NCBI RefSeq assembly: GCF_000226095.1
Contig: NC_016473.1
Location: 1,116,001-1,180,000 of the forward strand
DNA: 64,000 nt
Origin: Thermothelomyces thermophilus ATCC 42464
Taxonomy: Eukaryota > Ascomycota > Sordariomycetes > Sordariales > Chaetomiaceae
Direction of reading: 5' to 3'
Below are positions 56,209-64,000 of this stretch, one piece after another. The position numbers were made by a program, and so were the translations under genes. Below the pieces are notes generated by a model. That model was given only the letters and a program-made list of their open reading frames with translations, made no database searches and was not told the DNA's origin. The stretch's first letter is position 1. Each line of letters begins with the position of its first letter.

Positions 56209-58348
56209 CACGGAAGCTGAATATGGGCTCTGGGCTTCGAGAACACATAGAAGGCACTACTGGTAGGGCGATGCTTTCTTTAAGCCTCTAGGCAGGCGTG
56301 ATGAACCGAAAACCACCCATTAGCTCAGGTATAAGCTTTTCCTGACCTCTTGTGGAAACGTCGAAGGAATCCCGCTGTGGCTGAGGATGGGCAGGGGTCG
56401 GAAATGGTTGGGCCAGGCTTGTACGGATGAACAGCGGAGTTGCCCAACCGAGCCATCGAAGGATCTGTTGTCCATGTTGGGTTCTGCGAGGTCACAGACT
56501 GCACAGGCTGCAGCTCACTCAGTCACTGCACCGTATGGAGATGATTGCCGCCGGGCCTTGAAGGTTTTGGCGGCCGGAGATGAGACCACAGTCCCAAACA
56601 TCGACTTGCTCCCGGCAGTTGGCCCCCCTTGGCCGTTTTGGATTGGACGCCACGCTGCGGCCTGCTGAAGTTGGGTCGGGGGGTTGGCTGGGAGTCTGCT
56701 AAATTAAGACGAGAGGGTCTGGGCGGAGCCTCAGACGTGCATCGACGCCGAGTCGGCTGAGCGTGCCGAAGGATTCTTTTGATGCTGAGTCTTGACCATA
56801 TTTGGCCAAACTTGCTAGGAAAAAAAAATGAATAAAAAACAATACAATAAAACAAAAATACAAAACATTGAGCACGAGGCTGCGTTGTGGAGTTGGAAAG
56901 CAAGGAAATCATAGGCAGCGTGCACTCACGGCTCGTTCGTCTTTGATGAGCCCGAGAAGCTATCACTTCCTGTGGGTGAGCGCCGTTCCTGAAAAGCAGC
57001 GCAACAACGGGAGCAGGCCATTGGTATCGATACTCATATGCATCGGTGACGTGATGGTAGTTTAGTCGCGGATTAGGAAGGAATCAGCACCGGAACATCC
57101 AAAAGGCTCCTGGATCGTTGATACCAATTCGAATCTTGCCTTATTGGTGTTTGCGCTTGCAGACGACCAACTTGCAGGGCCGGCGCTCATGGCGGCCCTG
57201 TAGAGTAGCTTACTACAGTAGTCATTGATGTCGTGCGATTGGCTTTGCAAGTCGAACCCCGGATTGCTGTAATGGCTGCCTGGGATGTGCTGCATGCGAG
57301 GCTCCAGGTTGCAGCTCCGCCAATTTTTGGCTGTTGGGGAAGTTAAAGCTCCGCTTTTAGTTTGTTTGGAACGAAGGAATTTGCTCTTGCAGCTTTCGAT
57401 ACCTCTGATTGCCCCAGTTCTTGTGCGTTCTCATAACAGCTCGCTTTATTGAGCCTCCCAGGAAACCGTCGGGGTGCGAATTGGACCGAGATTGTAACAA
57501 GGTAAAGTCGAAGATCGTTGGGACTCGGACGCTCGTGTCAGCATTTGACTTTGGTGAATTGACCAGTTTTGGCACGAATCGGTTTGTTCCGGACATCAAG
57601 TAAACAATCCGAGGCCGGGACCGGTCCGGTACAAGAGTCGTGCTGCTTAGTGGAGATACGATCTCGCATTAGTGTTTGCTTCTCTTCGCCAACCCGTTCG
57701 ACCGACGGCCAACAGGACGAACAAGAGGTCATGCGTTGGGCGCACTGTACATACGGCGTAATCTCGGAAGCTTGGCTATCGAGAAAAAGCAGCTGATCCT
57801 TGGTAGTCTTCAGGCTCTGAGAAGAGAAGAGATGGCTGAGCAAAGCCATGATTTGCGGCCAGGGAGAAGTACCCGATAAGGTACGCCATTCACTCTCTTT
57901 GAAGCATAGCGGCAGCAAGGTCTGGCCCAACGATCAGATTGACGATTAGTGTAGAAGAGAAGCGCAAACAAACGGCCAGCCCAATCGCAATCTCCCCTGG
58001 AACAGAAAACGAATTTTCAAAAAAAAAAAAAAAAATATTCGGCTAGTCGTTGCTCCAAAGTGATGCGAGGCCACAACAGAGCTCGAACGATAGTTCATCT
58101 CGAACAAGTGGGGCATCTACGGATTACGGATTACTTCGTGCAAGACTGGTAAGACTAGAATCATTAAGATCGAATCGAGAACCCTAACCCTCTTCCGCTG
58201 CGACCGCAACCAGCTCCATGGTGACCAATTCCACTTTCGGTCGATAAGCCCACGTTAATCGGAGAGCATCAAGTGGCATCTAGCACAGATTCACCCAACC
58301 GAACAACCTCACCCCTGCATCCCCCCCGACGACCACCCGAAGCACCAA
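56209..58348. other. Divergent intergenic region, DUF6536 / SEC28
   Basis: 2.1 kb. Frames of up to 147 codons lack recognisable domains. It contains A-runs (56820-56828, 58019-58035), a telomere-like ACCCTAACCCT at 58181-58191, and a duplicated CGGATTA word near 58120-58133. No gene seen. Confidence 0.5.
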
Positions 58349-59591
58349 ATGCCCACCATGGATCCGTACTCGGCCGAGGGCGAGCTGATCAACATCCACA
58401 ACCACTTCCACCAGGGCCAGTACCAGGAAGTGGTCGACTTCGACGTGTCGTCGCTGTCCCCCGAGAACGCGCTGCCGGCGCGCGTGCTGCAGCTGCGCGC
58501 CCGCGTCGCCCTGGGCCAGGCCGAGGACGTGCTCGCAGAGGTGCAGGGCGAGGCGGACGGCGTGCCCGAGCTGGCCGCCGTGGGCGCCCTGGCCGAGCAG
58601 GCGCTGGGCCGCGGCGAGGCCGCCGTCGAGACGATCGAGAAGCTCGCCCAGAGCGCGGGCGACAACCCGACCGTGCAGGTCCTGGGCGGCACCGTACTGC
58701 AGGCGGCCGGCAAGTCTGAGGAGGCTCTCGCGCTGCTGGGTCGGCATCAAGGGAGCTGTGAGTCTGACTCCCTTAACCCCCTGCCCAACCCTCCTCCCTC
58801 TCTCCCCCCCTTTCCCCCTCTCCTTCCACATCTCTCTCTTATATCCCGAGCCATTGCCTTGTCTGTTCTTTCTTGCAAAGGAGAGAGGGAGTAGAAGAGT
58901 GGAAGGGGGCATATTCCTAGAATGGTAGGCTGACAGGATCGGTGTGAATAGTGGATGCCGTTGCGCTCATCGTGCAGATCCATCTTCAACAGAACAGGAA
59001 TGACCTTGCCGTCAAGGAGGTTGCTGCCGCCCGGCGATGGGCTCAAGATAGCCTGCTGGTGAATCTTGCGGAGTCATGGGTTGGCTTGAGGCTTGTGAGC
59101 TCACATGATCGGGGTTTCCCTCCCTCGTCATCTTTGCGGCGGAGTGCTGACCACTCTTGATGTAACCAGGGCGGCGAGAAATATCAACAAGCGTTCTACG
59201 TCTTCGAGGAACTGGCACAGGCGCCCGCGACATCATCAGTACAGTCTCTGGTTTCTCAGGCCGTCGCCGAGCTGCACCTCGGCCGCGTTGAGGAGGCACA
59301 AGCCGCGCTGGAGCAGGCGCTGAAGAAGGAACCAGGATACGCGGAGGCCATCGCCAATCTGTTGGTTCTGAGCGTGATTGCTGGCAAGAGCGCCGAGGAG
59401 CTGACGAGGTACGTTTGCTCCCAGGAGCTCTCCTTGGCAGCTATCCGGAATCCCCTGTCTAACAAACAATTCTTTATTTTAGCTCTCTTCAAAAGGCCAA
59501 CCCTGATCATCCCCTTTTGGTCGACCTGGCCGAGAAGAGCGACCTCTTCGATAGAGCCGCGACAAAGTATAAGGCGAAGGTGGCAGCGTAG
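58349..59591 (+). CDS. sec28: Coatomer subunit epsilon (SEC28)
   Basis: TPR-type helical-repeat subunit of the COPI coat, stabilising alpha-COP in Golgi-to-ER transport. Exons 58349-58757, 58952-59094, 59170-59408 and 59483-59591 give 299 residues. Signatures: SAEGELINIHNHFHQGQYQE at the start, LDAVALIVQIHLQQNR across the first junction, WVGLRLGGEKYQQAFYVFEE across the second, GRVEEAQAALEQALKKEPG (TPR), NPDHPLLVDLAEKSDLFDRA, and a Lys/Ala C-terminus. Two in-frame ATGs lie three codons apart (58349 and 58358); the second (cccaccATGGat) has the better context, so leaky initiation there is likely and the protein may be three residues shorter. It is co-oriented with the downstream PS decarboxylase gene, 2.6 kb away. 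Confidence 0.94.
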
Positions 59592-62213
59592 ACATGTTCA
59601 TGATCGGTTGCAGTCAATGATACCAGATAAGAGTAACATGAGGCTGGAGGTCCACTGGCCCGTGTCGAAGGGCTCTGCAGAAGGTCATGCCCTGTGAGGA
59701 GGTCCGACTCGATTCAGCGGTTTGGTGCAATCTGGCACACTACTACTCAGGGCCTTACTGACCATGACTTTACGACCGCGGCCCGGCAACCACGGGAGGA
59801 TTTGCGGAAACGAGCGAGGTTACAACGAGCGGTGATGTCTAATGCTATTCCTACCGTTGTTGATCTCGTAAAGGCAAGAAGACTGCGCGGCAGGGGCCCA
59901 TTCAAAATTCCAAATCTGTTCATCGTTCATGCCCGGTAGCCAGGCGTGCCGCAACGTTTGCTGAATAATTTCCTCTTCCGCCTTTTGGCGAGAGCGTGCC
60001 CTCGATAACATCAGTAGGGACAACGTACCGTCTGGGACCCAGCAACGGTTCGTTTGACGACGTCACAGCGTCGAGAGGAGTCCGCTCCAGTGACCGTCAA
60101 AGCCGACGGAGCTGCCGGGTGCGCCGGCAGGCCGGGTAGTGTACGTTGGGCAACTTACAAAGAGGGTCCACCTGGTGGAGTGTTGATGACGAGGCGATGT
60201 CCGTCTGTTTCAGCTGCGTACTCCATGTTCGATTACCCAGAGGTGTCAGAGGTATCGTGTCGCTTCCGTGTGATCCGTACTTGCCTGCTACCTTGGCGAA
60301 ATCAACCCCTTCCCTTGATGTCCCTCTTCTGCCCCTGAGATGGAGAGGGTATGCTCGACAATGATCCAGCCACGCGATTCTTATTTGGCGCTTCGTTCCA
60401 GAAATGGGATAGCTGGACCCAAAGGTTGTGCAAGCGTGGATGTTATTCCGTCGATCCGCATCCTCATGGAGGTCAGGTAGGAGCTGGCTTTACAGGTACA
60501 GTACATGCAAAGTATGACTGCTGCGTGAAGTGTATTGCATTACAGAGCACGTTTTCAGAATTGCGCTGTATCAATGATTCGTAGGGCGGAGGCTCCTCAC
60601 AACTCGCTTACAACTGTGTGTACCATGACTAGTCTTGGGAAGTGAAATGTGACTCTTTTAAGGGGCTTGCGGCTGAAGACTATAAGGGGCTAGGCCTTGT
60701 TTATTATTTTCAGTGGATATTTACTGCGTCATTTGCGGAGGAAGACCAGAGGAGGACATGACCAAAGGGGCCGGAAGGAGTGCGTTTGCAATCACACAGA
60801 AGCGTGCCGAATTACTCTGGCGGGGAATTGGTGGAGTATGTATGTACAGCTGCCTTAGGTCCAACTTCGCATCGCTTTGCGATTCAAGCGTCTCTCTCTC
60901 TCTGTCTGCAAGCCAAACGCCAGGTGCGAGGGAGCGGCGTTTTCGACCGGGCCAAATTTGGGTGCGAGCGAAGTGTTTGTATGTATGTACGTAAGTGTAT
61001 TATACATTCATTACGTCCATGAGGACAGGTTTGCAAGTTTCCCGTGCGGAGTACAGTACACTGCGCATAAAGACCTGGTAAGGGGGCGCTCCACGACACG
61101 GGCATCCATCCGCCATTCATTACTGCATTACTTCGTAGGTTGGGCGGTTACGGTTTGCGAGCCGTTCTCGAACCAGGACAATCTGGCTGGCCCAGTCAAG
61201 CGCCATCTCTTAGGAGCAGAGGTATGCAGTCAGAGGACCTGGGTAAGCAGGCTGGGCGGTTAACTGGCCGGCCACCGATGACCAGCGGCGCATGTTGATG
61301 CACTGTGAACAAACACAAACACAATTCCAACCCAGGTGCGCCTCTTTGGTGTAACTACCAGCAATGGGAAACTCGAAGGTCAGCGTGGCCCGCAACCATC
61401 CCTGAAACTGTGTTGGCCCAACTTCGAACGAAATCTCGCCTCCGAGAGTTCAAAGAGAAGCGGAACAGGTGGCCTCAAATCACATCCATTGGGAGATTTC
61501 GTTTGATGAGTTGTCGCTCAGCTGTGGCTGACCAAAGAGGCCGGTAATTACCCTCTCCGGCGTAATTCCCTCCCGTTGGTGGGGCAGGGAACAGTCCGCA
61601 CCCCCCGCCAGGGCGCCCCGTCGGTCGATCGATTGATGTCCACCGCCCCCACAGCGTCTTCCATCCCTCCCGTCCTGCTGAATACTTGACCTCACTCGCG
61701 CTGCGAGTACAAGAACGTAAAACGACCCCGAAGTGGGTTGCGATTTGCAAAGCTGCTTCGTGTTGGAATGACGTCCCCTCCCCGCCACCGCCCCGACTTT
61801 TTGCACTGCTACCAGAGCACCCGAAGCGGTGCAGAAGCCTGGCGACCTCTGGAGAACGCCCGAGACAGAAGTCGACTTCACAGCGCGGCCCCGTCGTGGG
61901 GTGTGGGGAAGGAATCAACGCCAGCGAATCTGTCGCCAGGCTTGTCCAGGTACCGTACATACAGTAACGCAGGAGTTAGGTAGCTCCAGCGCTGCTGCAC
62001 CCGCAAAGAGCCAGTCTTTGAAGAGGGACGGGCAGCAGCCCACCATCCAAACACGCCATCCATCCCAGTAGCTGGGTTCATGGTTGCACATCACTGGGCA
62101 GTGCACATGTAACAGCCTACCAGCTCGAACCTTGGAAGCCAGCCGCGAGTCGGTAGCACTGAATCGCATAAACAGCGGTCGACCCCGCGCGCCCGCCTGC
62201 CCAAGCTCCCGCC
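59592..62213. other. Intergenic region, SEC28 3' / PSD2 5'
   Basis: 2.6 kb without a recognisable gene. It contains GTACAGTAC at 60496-60504 and at 61051-61059, and a short CT repeat near 60891-60902. Frames here are under 165 codons and without domains. Confidence 0.5.
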
Positions 62214-64000
62214 ATGGTCCGCATCATCCCCAATCGCCTCAAGTCAGGCTTTTCCAACAGCCCAACCACCAATTCCGCCTCCAACAGCCGTAGCACGAGC
62301 CCAATGGGGACAAAGGGAGACGTTGCGAGCACCGAGGGCCGCAAGGACAATGGCCTGGTTTTGCACGTCGTTATTCTTCGGGTATGAGCCCCCGATTGTC
62401 TCGCCGCTGCTGATGGGGAAGAGGAAAAAGAAAGGAAAGAAAAGGAACAGACACGGGGCTGACTCTGTGAGCTGTGCAGGCCAAGGACCTCGCTGCCAAG
62501 GATAGGGGAGGGACGTCGGATCCGGTGAGTGCGACACTGCGTGCCGCTTCTGCATGCCCTTGTCCCGGAGACAAGCTCGATACTAACTGCTGTTTGTTCG
62601 ATGCTAGTACCTCGTCTTGACTCTTGGCGAAGCGAAGCACATCACCCACACCGAGTCCAAAACCCTCAACCCCGAGTGGAACGAACAATGCGAGCTTTCC
62701 GTCAGCGGCGTGCAGAGCCTGCTGCTCGGCGTGTGCGCCTGGGACAAGGACCGCTTCGGCAAAGACTATCTTGGCGAGTTCGATCTCGCCCTGGAAGAAA
62801 TCTTCAGCGATGGCAAGACGGAGCAGAAGCCCAAGTGGTACCCCCTCAAGAGCAAACGACCGGGGAAGAAGACCAGCGTGGTCTCGGGGGAGGTCTTGCT
62901 CCAGTTCACCCTCCTTGACAGCACCAATCCGAACGCCACCGACGAACAAATCATGGAGAAGCTGGCCGCGCTCGTCAAATCTGTCCCCGGGACTGATACA
63001 TCGCGGAACCCAACGCCGTCGCGGACACCCGTGCTCGCCCCGGCCGAGAAGTCAAATTCCCCCTCGCCCTCTCCGCCCCTCGAAGCCAACAGGCCGGCGG
63101 ACGACCAAGACGAGGAGGACGATGACGACGCGTACGAGGACGAAACGCCCGAGGACGAGGACCAGTCCAAACCGGAAGCGGTCGAGAAGAGGCGGAGGCG
63201 GCTGCGGATCAAGGGCCTCAAGCGCAAGAAGAGGGAAAACCCCTACGAGTTCATCAACGGCGGTAGCGACGTGGTCGGCATCATCTTCCTCGAGATCTGC
63301 AGCATCACCGACCTGCCACCCGAGTCGAATCTGACCAAGACGAGCTTTGACATGGATCCATTCGTGGTTGCTTCGTTGGGCAAGAAGACGTATCGAACCA
63401 AAACCATCCGGCACAATCTGAACCCGGTCTTCAACGAGAAGATGATCTTCCAGGTCCTCGGCCACGAGCAGCAGTACAGCTTCTCATTCACCGTCATTGA
63501 CCATGACAAGTACTCGGGCAACGACTTCATCGCGTCAGTGAACTTCCCGGTCAAGGAGCTGATCGAGAAGGCCCCCAAGGCCGACCCCGAGACCGGCTTG
63601 TACAGCCTGAAGGAGGTGCCCGACTATGCGGCTCCGACACAGCGGTCCCGGTTCATGAGACTCGGCCTCTCGCGCACCTCGTCCTCTCAGAGCCTCAGCA
63701 AGCTCACCAGGCCGGCCCTATCCAAGAGCTCGTCCTCGGCAACATCTTGTTCCGCCACAGCCACGCAATCGCAGACCCCCGGCGCCTCCCAGTCTCAAAC
63801 GGAGGGCATTCCGGAAGGTGCGCAACCGGCTCTTCCCAACACTGGGCTCCTTCAGCCGGGTGACAATTCGGTGGCTGCTGCCGCCTCCACCCTCGGCGAA
63901 ACCAGCCCGCCGGACGGCGACGATCCCGACTTCATCCAGTACACGCTCCCACTCAAGATGAAAAATCAGGAGAAGTGGGAGGCCAAGCACAATCCGCAAT
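62214..64000 (+). CDS. psd2: C2-domain phosphatidylserine decarboxylase, PSD2 type (3' end outside window)
   Basis: Non-mitochondrial PS decarboxylase that makes phosphatidylethanolamine at Golgi/endosomal membranes. Exons 62214-62381, 62480-62524 and 62608 to the window edge give 535 residues so far. C2 domain A spans about 50-150 (LVLHVVILRAKDLAAKD, SDPYLVLTLG, KTLNPEWNE, DKDRFGKDYLGE), split by both introns at domain-typical places. An acidic and then basic linker (about 215-270) leads to C2 domain B at about 280-390 (IIFLEICSITDLPPES, MDPFVVASLGKKTYRTKTI, HNLNPVFNEKMIF, DHDKYSGNDFIA). A Ser/Thr/Gln-rich linker follows, then DPDFIQYTLPLKMKNQEKWE, the PSD2-specific lead-in to an EF-hand-like region. 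The catalytic domain with its LGST-type self-cleavage motif lies beyond the window, so decarboxylase activity is inferred. Confidence 0.9.

Noticed and set aside
1-64000. RIP-mutated repeats, transposons or viral fossils
   Set aside because: No AT-rich blocks, no reverse transcriptase, integrase, transposase or capsid-like frames, and no long terminal or inverted repeats were seen.

Overview
The window is nuclear DNA of a filamentous ascomycete, most likely a sordariomycete of the order Sordariales (Chaetomiaceae-like). The evidence is short GT-AG introns (about 50-240 nt) with CTAAC-type branch sites, GC-rich third codon positions, large intergenic gaps, and gene models that match Neurospora-type proteins in length and motif order. 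I resolved fifteen protein genes, two of them cut by the window edges. I found no rRNA or tRNA gene, CRISPR array, transposon, viral fossil or AT-rich RIP block.

Layout, left to right: membrane-anchored neutral ceramidase (-, 3' end outside); SPF27/BCAS2 splicing factor (+); PKA regulatory subunit (-); CDC50/LEM3 flippase subunit (+); SPT16 of FACT (+); an 11.5-kb gene-free stretch; the NsdD/SUB-1-type GATA factor (+); a 6.4-kb gene-free stretch; glutamate-cysteine ligase (-); a CFEM-domain membrane protein with a very long cytoplasmic tail (-); DEAD-box helicase DBP5 (-); F-BAR/C1/SH3 protein BZZ1 (+); a GH72 glucanosyltransferase (+); free methionine-(R)-sulfoxide reductase (-); a large DUF6536 multi-pass membrane protein (-); coatomer epsilon SEC28 (+); and the 5' part of a C2-domain phosphatidylserine decarboxylase of the PSD2 type (+).

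The genes do not form an operon or an obvious biosynthetic cluster. Most are housekeeping or signalling genes: lipid handling (ceramidase, flippase subunit, PS decarboxylase), membrane traffic and actin (SEC28, BZZ1), RNA and chromatin (SPF27, DBP5, SPT16), thiol redox (glutamate-cysteine ligase, fRMsr), cell wall and surface (GH72, CFEM), and development (PKA-R, SUB-1).

The unusual signals are the roughly 18 kb of non-coding DNA flanking the developmental GATA factor; a strongly over-represented intergenic 9-mer (TACTCCGTA/TACGGAGTA) together with GTACAGTAC and TAGTGTA words; a 5-nt internal micro-exon plus a 3-nt first coding exon in the fRMsr gene; and several structure-prone tracts (G-quadruplex, Z-DNA-type repeat, GC hairpin). 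I saw no clear new multi-gene system.
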